A stretch of DNA of 58,241 bases from a virus. The notes under the pieces are model-generated. The model had not been told where the DNA came from. It saw nothing but the letters and a program-made list of their open reading frames with translations, and ran no database searches. The position numbers and the translations under genes are program-made. The stretch covers positions 1 to 58,241 of the IMG/VR virus record IMGVR_UViG_3300046167_000364; one strand, given 5' to 3'. Each line of letters opens with the position of its first letter. Position 1 is the stretch's first letter. Of this stretch, positions 32,807-43,500 are shown piece by piece.

Positions 32807-35800
32807 ATGTCTAACTACACTAAGACTACAGACTTTGAAGCCAAGGATTCGTTACCTACGGGTGATTCAGAAAAGATTATTCGGGGATCTGAATTCGAGA
32901 CAGAGTTCGATGCAATCTCCACAGCTATTGCGACTAAAGCTGACACGGCAGGGCCTACGTTTACCGGAACCCTGACTTTTGAAACCATTTCCGATGGATC
33001 TATTAACGTCACTGCCTTTGTTGATGAAGACAACATGGCGTCTGATAGTGCGACATTAGTTCCAACACAGCAGTCCGTAAAAGCGTACGTTGACTCTGTA
33101 ACCACAGAACTCCAAGCGCAAGACCTAGACTTTCAAGCAGACTCAGGCGGCGCACTAAATATTGATTTAGATACTGAGACCATGACCTTTACAGGCGGTA
33201 CTGGTATTGACACGTCTGGCTCAGGTAATGCCGTTACCTTTGATATTGACTCTACTGTTACCACTCTGACTGGTACACAAACACTTACTAACAAGACGCT
33301 TACTGCTCCTACTATCTCCGGCAACCTAACTACAGACGGAACCATTGATGGCCGTGATGTTGCTACAGATGGCGCTAAGTTAGATGGCATAGAAGCAAGT
33401 GCTACTGCTGACCAAACAGCCGCAGAAATTCGTACACTGGTTGAATCAGCTACCGACTCTAACGTTTTTACTGACGCAGATCACAGCAAGCTAGACGGCA
33501 TTGAGGCTAGTGCTACAGCAGATCAGACAGATGCTGAGATTAGAGCCGCAGTAGAAGCCGCTACGGACTCCAATGTATTTACCGATGCTGACCACACTAA
33601 ACTAGACGGTATTGAAGCCTTAGCAGACGTAACGGACACAACTAACGTTACAGCCGCTGGTGCCTTAATGGACTCAGAGCTAACTAACCTTACTGCTGTT
33701 AAGTCTCTGGATCAAGGCGTAGCAACTACTGACACTCCAACCTTTGCAGGTCTAACGACTACAGCAGACGTGTCTTTTGGCGACAACGACAAAGCTATCT
33801 TCGGTGCTGGCTCTGACCTACAGATTTATCATTCAAGTTCGCAAAGTTATATTGAAGATGCAGGTTCAGGAAATTTAAATTTTAAATCGAACGGCAACAA
33901 CTTTAACTTCTTGGACGGAAGCGACAATGTTGTTATGCAAATTGATATGGATTCAGAGACAACTCTATATCACAACACAAATGCCAAACTAGCCACAACC
34001 GTCCACAGGCATCGACGTAACTGGCGCAGTTGTAGCCGATGGGCTTACTGTAGATGCGGCACAAAGTAACTTTAATGACAGTGCAGGGTCGGTTATAGCT
34101 TTCCAAAAATCTGCAAGCGCAAAAGCGTGGATATCTAATAGGTCTTATAGTTTTCACAATGGCAACGGTCTTGCTATTAACACTACAGACGCTAACCCCA
34201 TAATATTCGGCACAAACAATGCAGAACGCCTACGCATAGACTCATCAGGCAATGTCGGTATTGGTACTACGAATCCTGACCGTGCTATTAAAATTGAAAA
34301 AGACAATGCGTACGTCTGGATCGCTGACGCTGAGGGAGGAAACGTAGGCTTTATTGGGGGCAGTGGATCAAACGATGGACTCCTTCGTCTTTATGAAGGC
34401 GCGGGGCATACCGCAAAAGTAGAAATACATAGTGACGCTGACAGTTATTTCAATGGCGGCAATGTTGGTATCGGCACTAGCAGTCCAGCTAACAAACTTC
34501 ACGTTATGGGCGATAGCTCAACTAGGAACACTATTGTTTCTAATGTGACTCTTGATGGCGGTACTACTGTAGCTAACCCATATGAAGGTTTTGGTTTTGG
34601 CGTTGATTTTATTGGCAGAGATTACGGCAACGCTGTCAGAAACTACGCAGGTATCTATAGCTTAATGGAGCACAAATCTTCATCTTCTGGCGGTGGAGAT
34701 GCTGGATTTAAAACAGGATTAAGTTTTTATACAAACAGTGGTGGAGCAAGTAATACTAATCCAAGTGAAAAGATGCGTATCGACTCCGACGGCAACGTAG
34801 GTATTGGCACTAGCAGTCCGTCATATCCTTTAACCGTCCATGACACTGGCGATGGCATTAAATTTGAAGTCAGCGATACAGTCGATGCTAACTACAGAAT
34901 ACAAGTAAGCGGCAGTGATATTGTTACAGGCCCGTCAACTTCCAGTGCTTATACGTTTCAAACGGGCAACACAGAACGTATGCGCATCACAAACACTGGT
35001 GATGTAGAAGTAAAATCAGGTGGTAAGTTACAAGCAAACAGAGCTGACAACGCCAGAAACATTCAGCTGTTCAATGACAGTGATTTTGGGACAATACAAA
35101 CCTCAAATGACCCAATAAAAATTGCCTCTCAAGCGTACACGCGCTTTGACGTAGGCGGCGCCGAACGACTCCGCATAGATGCTAGCGGTAACTTGCTGGT
35201 GTCTGGCACTGAAGCTAACCCTGCTCAGAACAACACAACTGATGCAATCTCATTGCACAATGCTGGTTTGTTACGTGCATCTACTACGAATGCGGCGGCT
35301 CCTTTAGATTTAAATGTTAAGTCTCGTGATGGTGATATTGCGACATTCCGCAAAGACGGCACCTTAGTCGGTAGTATTGGTAGTGTCAGTGGTTATTTGT
35401 ATGTAGGCGGTACAGCAGGTGATGACGCTTTCTTGTCTTTCGGTGTTAATGGTGTTCGCCCTTCTACTTCTGCTGGTGCCGCTAGAGACGCCGCTATAGA
35501 TCTTGGTGGCTCAACTAACCGCTTCAAAGACCTTCACCTGTCAGGCGGTGTCTACCTAGGCGGCACAGGTTCAGCCAACCATCTGGATGACTATGAAGAA
35601 GGGACGTGGACTCCTACGTTTTTAGGGTCATCAACTGACCCAACTGTTACATACGGAACAAGACACGCAACTTACACAAAAGTCGGTCGTCTTGTAACTT
35701 TATTTTTTGACATGACTATTAGTTCGTATTCAGGCGGAAGCGGTACTGTAAAAGTAGGAGGCTTGCCTGTAGCCCAAAGCGGTAATGCAAGAGGTGTTGG

Positions 35801-35966
35801 TCTTACTGTTGGTTCGACAGGAGTAACACACACACAAGCTTTGAGCGCTCAAGCTATCGGAAGCGCTCTTTTCATAAATGAAAGTGGTATCGGAGACTTG
35901 CCAGTCTCAGACGTTTCAACAAGCGGTTGGCGGATAATTGCAGAGTGTTCATATACAGCCGCCTAA
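32807..35966 (+). pseudogene. Tail fibre gene with a single-base frameshift (unit B)
   Basis: Complete fibre gene broken near base 34001. The first frame (32807-34069) has the N-terminal attachment part (SNYTKTTDFEAKDSLPTGDSEKI), the KLDGIEASATADQT repeats and shaft. After LATT, unit A reads ACCTCCACAGG while here an extra G (ACCGTCCACAGG) shifts the frame; the correct frame continues to 35966, including IRIDSSGNVGIGT repeats and GGVYLGGTGSANHLDDYEEG. Without the G the protein would be about 1,050 residues. Sequencing error and true mutation are both possible. Confidence 0.85.
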
Positions 35967-35969
35967 TTA

Positions 35970-35989
35970 TCTCAAGTGGACTCTTGAGA
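35970..35989 (+). other. Conserved hairpin after the tail fibre gene (unit B)
   Basis: TCTCAAG, loop TGGACT, CTTGAGA; same stem as 2363-2382 with a loop substitution, so the stem is conserved while the loop is free to change. Confidence 0.6.
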
Positions 35990-36009
35990 CGGACTAACAG
36001 GAGACAACA

Positions 36010-36222
36010 ATGTCACTAACTAAAGAAGTAGTAGCAGACAAAATCGAAGTAGTAGCTACAGAGGACGGCCAAGTCGTTCAAGTACGCACTGCTACTCGTG
36101 TATTAGAAGACGGTGCTGTAATTTCACAGTCGTATCACCGTCATGTAATTCAGTCAGGTGACGACTGGTCATCTGAACCCTCTAACGTGCAGGCTATCTG
36201 CAACGCAGTATTTGGAGCATAA
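36010..36222 (+). CDS. Small conserved protein downstream of the tail fibre (unit B)
   Basis: 70 aa, RBS AGGAGACAACA. Same protein as at 2403 without the five-residue insertion near residue 20; the last 40 residues are almost identical. Function unknown. Confidence 0.7.
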   Translation: MSLTKEVVADKIEVVATEDGQVVQVRTATRVLEDGAVISQSYHRHVIQSGDDWSSEPSNVQAICNAVFGA

Positions 36223-36224
36223 CA

Positions 36225-36530
36225 ATGGCTACATGGACTATCGCAAACCTTGAGCGTAACTTAGCAGACGGCGGTGTAACCGTTGCACACTGGCGTGTTA
36301 CTGAATCTGAAACTGTTGGTGACGACACATTCACTGCATCTTCATACGGCACTGTAGGCTTTACACCTGACGCTGATGCTGACGGCTTTGTAGCTTACGA
36401 TGACCTTACTGAGTCTGCTGTACTAGCATGGGTACACGAGTCAGTCGATCAGGATGCTACTGAGGCGGCACTGACAGCCAACATCGAAGCACAGAAGAAC
36501 CCTGTGTCTGCTGATGGGATGCCTTGGTAG
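36225..36530 (+). CDS. Small conserved phage protein (unit B)
   Basis: 101 aa, nearly identical to 2633-2950 apart from a four-residue deletion in the centre (GDDTFTAS). Coupled to its upstream neighbour by a two-base gap. Confidence 0.75.
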   Translation: MATWTIANLERNLADGGVTVAHWRVTESETVGDDTFTASSYGTVGFTPDADADGFVAYDDLTESAVLAWVHESVDQDATEAALTANIEAQKNPVSADGMPW

Positions 36531-36543
36531 TTAGTTTTGGCTG

Positions 36544-36726
36544 ATGCCCAAGGAAACAACTAAGGCCGCGTTAGAGCATAAGATCAAGGTTTTAAACGAT
36601 CAGATTGCGGAGTTGGTGTACGAAAGAGACGCGCTGTTACGGATGTACATAGGAGATTTCGATGAAATCATTACTGATGCAGACTACACCGTTATTGCTA
36701 TTGATGACCTTAGCAATAAACGTTAA
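36544..36726 (+). CDS. Short coiled-coil protein
   Basis: 60 aa. First 40 residues are a heptad-like helix (KAALEHKIKVLNDQIAELVYERDALLRMY). Overlaps the next gene by about 65 bases. RBS is weak, and unit A has no equivalent, so this is a moderate call. Confidence 0.5.
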   Translation: MPKETTKAALEHKIKVLNDQIAELVYERDALLRMYIGDFDEIITDADYTVIAIDDLSNKR

Positions 36727-37234
36727 TGCTCAGGAGCCTATTGTTACTGAGTCAACAACGAATAGCACCGTGACAACTAATGGCTCGATGGAGACGACTG
36801 TTAAGTCACCACCTCCATCGGCTATTTCTCCGCAGATTATCTCTAACGGCAACTCTGATCTCTGCACCTTTGGTGTAGCTGGAGCGGTACAAACGCAGAT
36901 CCTTGGTATTTCTATGGGGTCTACAATTCGTGATGAAAACTGCGAAAAGTTAAAGAACGCAAAAACCCTGTACGACATGGGTATGAAAGTAGCGGCTGTG
37001 TCAGTTATGTGCCAAGACCAACGAGTCTTTGATGCCATGATGAATGCAGGCACACCTTGCCCCTATGACGGACTTATAGGAGATCAGGCAAAGGAAGCAT
37101 GGGAGTCTGAAAAATTAGCCGTAGAGGTGGGCATAGTTGCCGACCCAAAAACAGAAGAAGGAGGGTTAGATGAAAAGCGTGCACAAGGCGCTGGTGCTGT
37201 TGCTGGCATCTTCAGCCTCTTACTCTTACTCTGA
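36662..37234 (+). CDS. Exported cysteine-containing protein (unit B)
   Basis: 190 aa with AGGAG upstream and signal peptide MKSLLMQTTPLLLLMTLAINVNA. The mature part has a Thr/Ser-rich segment, then a core with cysteines (SDLCTFGVAGAV, DENCEKLKNA, MGMKVAAVSVMCQ, TPCPYDG) homologous to 2954-3592. The C-terminus differs, ending in a hydrophobic GIFSLLLLL that could anchor it. It overlaps the next gene by 65 bases, as in unit A. Confidence 0.75.
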   Translation: MKSLLMQTTPLLLLMTLAINVNAQEPIVTESTTNSTVTTNGSMETTVKSPPPSAISPQIISNGNSDLCTFGVAGAVQTQILGISMGSTIRDENCEKLKNAKTLYDMGMKVAAVSVMCQDQRVFDAMMNAGTPCPYDGLIGDQAKEAWESEKLAVEVGIVADPKTEEGGLDEKRAQGAGAVAGIFSLLLLL

Positions 37235-38027
37235 CACTATCTACGGTATTACATCCAATGCGGCCTCTAACGGCCTCAATTGGGTTATGAGCAACGTTTT
37301 GCCTCAACAGGCAGGGTTGCAGGTAAGTAGTGTTATTTACCAGTACACGGCGATTAAAGACCCAGAGGCGGATATGCTTGTTCATGTGCAGAATCAAAAT
37401 GCACAGGGTGATGGCTACGTCTTTCGTGAAACAGACGACTGGTCTGGACTTCCCGGCAACACGATCAACAAGGTTGTCGCTGTATCTGACATCCCTATCC
37501 AACTATGGGGCAATGGTGAGATAGAAGTTGAAGGGAGTGGGTTGGTCTCTAATCCTAACGTTTTGTACACATACAAGTACGACCCTTGCTATGACCCACA
37601 AAACAGTCCAGCTTGTCCTGGCTATATGCCTCCGATCCCTGAGCCTGAAACAGTAGATGTCTATGACGCACTAAATGACCAAAGCGTATTAGAGGCAACA
37701 GAAGAAACCGATCCTGACTTGTTTGACCGTGATGGTAAGAACAGGCGCGAAGCAAAACGTGAAGCTAGTGACCGGTTAGAACAAGGTTTAGCGGCCTCAG
37801 AGAATGCCCTAAATATTGCCAGCGGATCGGCGCAAGACTTTATGGTTGCGGCAATGGCCAATGAACAACGATTTGATCCATATTACATGGCCAAGATAAA
37901 CGGTGGTGTTTACATAGATACCGTAACACTGCCAACAAAAGATATACCTGACAATAAACGCGGCTTACGTAACAGCTTGGCACAGCAAGTGCTTCATCAA
38001 CAGATGGTCAAATCACAATACAAGTAA
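37170..38027 (+). CDS. Exported protein of unknown function
   Basis: 285 aa, strong RBS (AAGGAGGG). Signal peptide MKSVHKALVLLLASSASYS, then a beta-rich domain (EADMLVHVQNQNAQGDGYVFRETDDWSGLPGNTINK), a Cys-rich turn (DPCYDPQNSPACPGY), a charged helical stretch with many Glu/Arg and a C-terminal tail. I recall similar proteins in other aquatic phages but no function. Sits where unit A has the unrelated exported protein at 3525. Confidence 0.7.
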   Translation: MKSVHKALVLLLASSASYSYSDTIYGITSNAASNGLNWVMSNVLPQQAGLQVSSVIYQYTAIKDPEADMLVHVQNQNAQGDGYVFRETDDWSGLPGNTINKVVAVSDIPIQLWGNGEIEVEGSGLVSNPNVLYTYKYDPCYDPQNSPACPGYMPPIPEPETVDVYDALNDQSVLEATEETDPDLFDRDGKNRREAKREASDRLEQGLAASENALNIASGSAQDFMVAAMANEQRFDPYYMAKINGGVYIDTVTLPTKDIPDNKRGLRNSLAQQVLHQQMVKSQYK

Positions 38028-38036
38028 GGGTGGATA

Positions 38037-38531
38037 ATGAAGAAGCTAGCAATTACAGCATTAACAGTATTGGCGCTACCAGCGATAGCTGAAGAAGCCG
38101 TTATTACAGGCAACATTGAATCTAAGTGCGTTATTAACACTGACACTAACGGTGTCTTTGGTAACCCAGTAGCAGGTACTTTAAGCACCCTGCCAACTGA
38201 CGGCGGTGTTATGCCAATCATTCGCTATGACGTTGCACTAGGAGATGCTTACACAGCTCGCATTACTGCACCTAATAGCTTTAGTACCTCGCCTTCAATT
38301 GATGACGTTGTTAACTGGACGGCAGATGTTGAAGTTAGCGAAGTATCTGATACGGCTATGGCTGATTACGAAACTGACAAGATTGAATACGAGTACACGA
38401 CTGAGTTTGACATGCACACGGCTGGCACTACGTGGTTTAAGGTTACCAGTAAAGCTGAGTATGGCTACGGCAGGGCCTATCCTGCTGGTACTTACAGAGC
38501 CATTGTTATGGCGGAGTGTATAGCTAACTAA
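38037..38531 (+). CDS. Exported beta-rich protein, fimbrial-subunit-like
   Basis: 164 aa with signal peptide MKKLAITALTVLALPAIA. Mature start EEAVITGNIESKCVINTDTNGVFGNP and end PAGTYRAIVMAECIAN give a cysteine pair at both ends of a beta domain, the general plan of fimbrial and spore-coat-U-type subunits. Not present in unit A. The resemblance is by pattern only. Confidence 0.6.
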   Translation: MKKLAITALTVLALPAIAEEAVITGNIESKCVINTDTNGVFGNPVAGTLSTLPTDGGVMPIIRYDVALGDAYTARITAPNSFSTSPSIDDVVNWTADVEVSEVSDTAMADYETDKIEYEYTTEFDMHTAGTTWFKVTSKAEYGYGRAYPAGTYRAIVMAECIAN

Positions 38532-38917
38532 TGAAAGCGATATACGCAACATTGGCATTAATTTTGGCGTCTGCAACGCAGGCCCATGAAATGCTTCCTA
38601 CTTACCCTCGCCTTGCACCTTCGTATGTAGAAGATGTAATGCAGGTAAAGATGCGTATGTTTAATAAACGGCAAGATGTTGAGTGGTATGAAGTAAGTGT
38701 TTTTGACGCTGAATGGAATCCAGTGCCATTTGTTACTGGCTACCGCATATTGAAGATAGAGTATCTCGCGCACGTTCGGTTTGACGTGTACATCAGAAAG
38801 GATGACGCAAAACGCGCAACGTATATCTGCTCTCGTTCTAAGCTTCGTCGCAATGATTATGAAGGTGCAATTATAGCTTCAAGGATATGCTCAAAATTTA
38901 AGGCTCCTGCGCTATGA
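38531..38917 (+). CDS. Exported Ig-like protein, chaperone-like
   Basis: 128 aa; ATG overlaps the previous stop. Signal peptide MKAIYATLALILASATQA. Mature part (QVKMRMFNKRQDVEWYEVSVFDAEWNPVPF ... RFDVYIRKDDAKRATYICSRSKL) is like the N-terminal Ig domain of periplasmic pilus chaperones, though short. Paired with a subunit-like gene just upstream. Function remains a hypothesis. Confidence 0.55.
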   Translation: MKAIYATLALILASATQAHEMLPTYPRLAPSYVEDVMQVKMRMFNKRQDVEWYEVSVFDAEWNPVPFVTGYRILKIEYLAHVRFDVYIRKDDAKRATYICSRSKLRRNDYEGAIIASRICSKFKAPAL

Positions 38918-39333
38918 AAAGGCTTGCATGGATATTGCCTCTTTTTTGCGTAAATGCGTACGGGCAGAACAACTCTCTTAACTTACAGCTTCCTAGTGGG
39001 CCAACCAGCTATCAGTCTGACAAGTTTCGTGCAGGCGATCTTGACTGCTCAAACGCGATAGGAGGCGGAACAAACTTAGAGTTTGGCGTTACAGGGATCA
39101 TTAACGATGCGGAAGACCCGTTTAGCAATAGAGATCCTATTACGCCTCAGCGCAAGGATATTGGCGTGTATGCGCGAATTGTTATACCGCTTGATGGCCC
39201 AGAGGAAAGAATTAACTGCAACACGCTTTACAAGTTAGAGCTAGAAAAGAAACAGCTTGAGGTGTTGAAGCTACGACGCGAGGTAGAGAACCTACGCAGA
39301 ATGGCGTCAAGCGATCAGGAGTTTGAGAATTGA
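38914..39333 (+). CDS. Exported protein with C-terminal coiled coil
   Basis: 139 aa; overlaps the previous gene by four bases. Signal peptide MKRLAWILPLFCVNAYG. The mature part has a small domain with two Cys (DLDCSNAIGGGTNL, INCNTLYKLE) and ends in a coiled coil (LELEKKQLEVLKLRREVENLRR). Fourth or fifth exported product in a row. May be a periplasmic partner of the membrane coiled-coil protein encoded next. Confidence 0.6.
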   Translation: MKRLAWILPLFCVNAYGQNNSLNLQLPSGPTSYQSDKFRAGDLDCSNAIGGGTNLEFGVTGIINDAEDPFSNRDPITPQRKDIGVYARIVIPLDGPEERINCNTLYKLELEKKQLEVLKLRREVENLRRMASSDQEFEN

Positions 39334-39836
39334 GTGAAGACATTGATGACCAAATTAAAATGGTTACAGGTCATGTGTCTCGAATGTCATGGGGCGCTAG
39401 GATTGCGGCTTTTGGCGCGGCAAGTAGTTTGTGTGGTGCTTTGTATGGAGGCTTCTTGATGTATCAAAAGGTAGAAGAAGTTGCCAGCTTAGATTTGGGT
39501 GCATACCAACAGCAAATGGAGGTTATGGATACCAAGGTTACAGAAGCCGTTGAGTATTCTCGCGACATTAAGAACGGATTGCGCGATGATATACTCCGAA
39601 TCGAACAGCAAGCGGATCGTACAGAAGACTTAGTACGTAGCACTACTCGCGAACTGCGTGATTCAATGGATAATGTAGAGACCGAGGTGCGTCAAATAAT
39701 TGACACTGCTGAGGATAGGTTTGAGGCTAGGCGTGAGCAGTTGCGTTCTTCTCAAGATCAAGACATGAAGGAGTTGGAAGAGCGATTAGAGGCGTTAGTC
39801 CAAAGATCATTAGATAATCCACTGGCGGATAAGTAA
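39330..39836 (+). CDS. Membrane-anchored coiled-coil protein (unit B), TTG start
   Basis: 168 aa from TTG 39330 (AGGAG upstream; frame open only here). One membrane segment near residues 24-46 (ARIAAFGAASSLCGALYGGFLM), then roughly 120 residues of coiled coil. Equivalent in place and shape to 4363-4896 but little sequence identity. Likely lysis-region protein. Confidence 0.65.
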   Translation: MSEDIDDQIKMVTGHVSRMSWGARIAAFGAASSLCGALYGGFLMYQKVEEVASLDLGAYQQQMEVMDTKVTEAVEYSRDIKNGLRDDILRIEQQADRTEDLVRSTTRELRDSMDNVETEVRQIIDTAEDRFEARREQLRSSQDQDMKELEERLEALVQRSLDNPLADK

Positions 39837-40042
39837 TGAGTGCGGCAGAAGAGGCATTAAAAAGAATAGAGGTTCATCAGGCAGAGTGCGAGATCCTTCG
39901 CAAATCTATTGATGACAGGTTAGATCGAATTGAAAGACGGCTTGATGATGGTAATGGGCAGTTTAAAAGACTTGAGAACATGATCTGGGGAAACACCATC
40001 TTGATTGTGGGCATATTAAAAGGCTTGGAGTATTTAGGATGA
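39836..40042 (+). CDS. Small helical protein of the lysis region (unit B)
   Basis: 68 aa, near-identical to 4896-5102 in its first 40 residues, with a changed C-terminal hydrophobic helix (MIWGNTILIVGILKGLEYLG). ATG overlaps the previous stop; its stop overlaps the holin start. Confidence 0.7.
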   Translation: MSAAEEALKRIEVHQAECEILRKSIDDRLDRIERRLDDGNGQFKRLENMIWGNTILIVGILKGLEYLG

Positions 40043-40515
40043 AGTTTGATGCAATTAAAGGCTTAGTTGGCGATCTTGCTCCTACTCTTGGAGCGGCTCT
40101 AGGAGGCCCTGTAGGCGGTGCGGCGGCAGGAATGATAGCGCAAGTGCTAGGTTGCGAGCCTACACCACAGAAGATTGAAAAGGCTCTACAGACGGCAACA
40201 CCTGAGCAACTGGCTGAAATTAAAAAGGCTGAGCTTGACTTTGAAGTCAGGATGAAAGAGCTTGAAGTTGATGTATTCGCGTTAGAAACGAAGGATATAC
40301 AACATGCTAGGGAATCATTCTCAGAGGATTGGACAGCAAGATCTATCGCCATTATTTCCATATTGCTGTTTGGCGGATATGTGTTTCTTGTAACGCTTCA
40401 ACCTGCCGATGATAATGACTTGAATGTAGTCAATCTTGTTCTCGGATACCTGGGTGGCATCGTGTCTTCTGTGGTGAGCTTTTACTTTGGCGCTAGCAAG
40501 TCAGGATCTAAGTAA
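40039..40515 (+). CDS. Holin, three-membrane-segment type (unit B)
   Basis: 158 aa, ATG start (GTG in unit A). Residues about 60-158 are identical to 5099-5575, while the first 60 differ at many positions (MIAQVLGCEPTPQKIEKALQTA). Same membrane pattern and role. Confidence 0.8.
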   Translation: MKFDAIKGLVGDLAPTLGAALGGPVGGAAAGMIAQVLGCEPTPQKIEKALQTATPEQLAEIKKAELDFEVRMKELEVDVFALETKDIQHARESFSEDWTARSIAIISILLFGGYVFLVTLQPADDNDLNVVNLVLGYLGGIVSSVVSFYFGASKSGSK

Positions 40516-40524
40516 GGAAAAAAC

Positions 40525-43500
40525 ATGGCAGAACGTGGCTGGTTTAAAAATAGTGAGTTTAGTCCTGACCAGTGGATGGAGCTTCTTAATAATTACTTAC
40601 GTGTTTATTACGAAGATCAAGATTCAGACGACATGGACAGAGTTTACCGTGGTCAAGAAGCACAAGCATTAACTCGTTTATTTAACGACTATGCAAACGG
40701 TGAAGCAACTGTTGACGATCTTGTTGCTTTTGAAATTGATTTTCTTAGTGACGTAGACGGTGTTACTGAATGGTGGGATCAAACTGTTTCTATTGCAGAA
40801 ACAGATAGAATTATTGAAACTTTAGAAACTAACCCGTCTGATCTTGCAAACATACCTGCACCTACAGGAACAAAGACTAACGAATATTTAGAAACTACAG
40901 CTATGTCTTTTGTAGGAACTACTCCTACAAGCCCTATTACTACTGTTGGTGGTCCCAGTGGACAAACAATAGTTATTCGTGGCGGCACTGGCGTTACTAT
41001 GAGCATTCCTCAAGTACTGGAAAGCGGTAGCATAAAAGATTTATTAGGGGTAATGGTTCCTTATATACCGGGGGTTTCTTTACCTAACTGGCTTCCTACT
41101 GCTGGCGTTATTTTTCTTCCTACAATAAAAGACGCTGTAGAAAAAGTAGAAGAAATTATTACTGAAGTAGATATTTCAGGAGCTTGGGAAGAAGGCGACA
41201 TTGGTGAAGTAATACGAGATATTGGTGAAATTGTTGTTGGTGCTGGCACAGCCGCTGCTGATGTTATTGAAGAAAAAGTAAAAGAAGTTATAGGCGGAGT
41301 TGTAGGAGGCGTTACAGATCCAACACAAGCAGGCGCTGTTCTTGGTGGTGTTTTAGCAGGTAGTTTTCCCTCTGGCATCCCTGATTGGCTGGGCGGCATT
41401 CTTTCAGAAAATGTAGGCAGGGCTGTTTATGGTGCGGCACGTAATGTCTTGGTTAACTCAGGCACAGCAACCGAAGAACAGCTTCCACTTACTCAAGAAA
41501 CGCCAGAGCAAGACCCTGCCCTTATGTTTACTCACAGGGGTGACAACTACTTTGTTAACAGCGAATCAAACGAATACTTTCAGCTAGAAGAAGATGCAGA
41601 GTTAGAGTTTGATGTAGATGGCCTTTACTCAAGAGCAGACCTAGAAGAAACCGGTTTAGAAACGCTGGAGTCTGGCACGTATCAATCGCTACTTGATGAC
41701 TACTCTTTCTATGCGCTTACAGAAGACATATATCAGTATCCTATTAAAGAGTTGGTAAAGCGGTTTGAAGAGGAAGGGGGTATTATGCCCGGAGACTTCA
41801 ACTTGATGGATGACGAGTCTCAGTACGATTTCTTTATAAATGAGTTTTTTAATCCAACGCCTACTAGGCAAGCGCCTATTGTTACTGACCCTGAGCCTGA
41901 ACCCGAGCCTGCTCCTCAGCCTGAACCCGAGCCTGCTCCTCAGCCTGAACCCGAGCCTGAATCAGATGCGCCTATTACAGAGGAAATTTTTTCAGATATC
42001 CTTGGAGAGACTGAAGCCAATATTCTTCAGGGAATTGCAGATTTTGGTTTTACCACTCCAGAAGACATAGTTAATGCCATTAATGAAGCCGGCTTACTAA
42101 CACCAGAAAATCTAGCAACAACATTAGCCGCCGCCGGTTTTGCTACCCCAGAAGACATTGGTACTGCTTTAGCCAATTCGGGCTTTGCCACACCTCAAGA
42201 CATTTCAGATGCTTTGTCAGCGGCTGGCTTCGCCACGCCTGAAGACTTAGCTACAGCACTTTCTAATGCAGGGTATGCAACGCCAGAAGATTTAGTTACA
42301 GCATTGTCTGAAACAGGCTTTGCTACTCCTGAAGACATTGCTACTGCCTTAACAAATGCAGGTTTAGTTACACCTCAAGATCTTGCAGATGCGTTTGATG
42401 CCGCAGGATTGGCAACACCGCAAGATGTTATTGATGCCATTTCTGCCGCAGGTCTTGCAACGCCTCAGGACATTGTTGATGCGTTAGACGCTTTTGGATT
42501 TACTGAGGCACAGCTAGAACAAATTGCAGGCGCACTGCCGGAAGGGTTGACGACTGACCAACTAAACACCGCACTGAACGATGCGCTAGCTGGCATTGCT
42601 ACAGGCACAGATCTTGATACTGCCACCACAACAATTACAGACGCTATTAGCGGTTTAGGTTTTGCCACAGCAGAAGATGTAAGAACGGCTTTAGAAGAGT
42701 TTGGGTTTACTGATGCTCAACTTGAACAAATTGTAGAGGCGCTTCCTGAGGGGATTAGTGCTTCAGACTTAAGTACTGCTCTAGAGGGCATCGTAGTAGG
42801 CGCAGACTTAGACACCGCAGTTACAACCATTACCGATGCCATTAGTGGACTTTCATTTGCAACAGCGGAAGACGTAAGGACAGCCTTATCAGAGTTTGGA
42901 TTTACCGATGCGCAGTTAGAGCAGATTGTTAATGCTTTACCAGAAGGTTTAAGCCTGACCGATGTAGAAGGCGCTTTATCTACTGCTTTAACAGGAATTG
43001 CTACAGGCGAAGATTTAACCAACGCAGTAACAACTATTACTGACGCTTTTTCTAACTTAGATGTAGCAAGTGCTCAGGATGTTCGTGACGCTTTATCTCA
43101 GTTTAACTTTAGCGAAGAACAACTAAATCAAATTGTTAATGCCTTACCAGAAGGTTTAAGCACAGAAGACCTAGCCACTGCTTTAGAAAACGTAGTTGTA
43201 GGAGCAGATCTAGACACTGCGGTTACAACAATTACGGACGCTATTGGCGGCTTAGATATTGCTTCAGCTCAAGATGTCAGAGATGCACTTGCTGAGTTTA
43301 ATTTTACTGAAGACCAACTAAACCAAATTATTAATGCTTTGCCGGAAGGGTTAAGTACAGATGACTTAACTACTGCTCTTAGTGATGTGGTTGTAGGCGA
43401 CGATTTAACTGCCGCTGTTACAACAATTACTGATGCAATTGGTGGTTTAGATATAGCAAGCCCGGATGACGTTAGGAACATCCTTTCTAACTATGGGTTT

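Noticed and set aside
38037-38917. A complete pilus operon
   Set aside because: Only a subunit-like and a short chaperone-like protein; no usher or adhesin is encoded.
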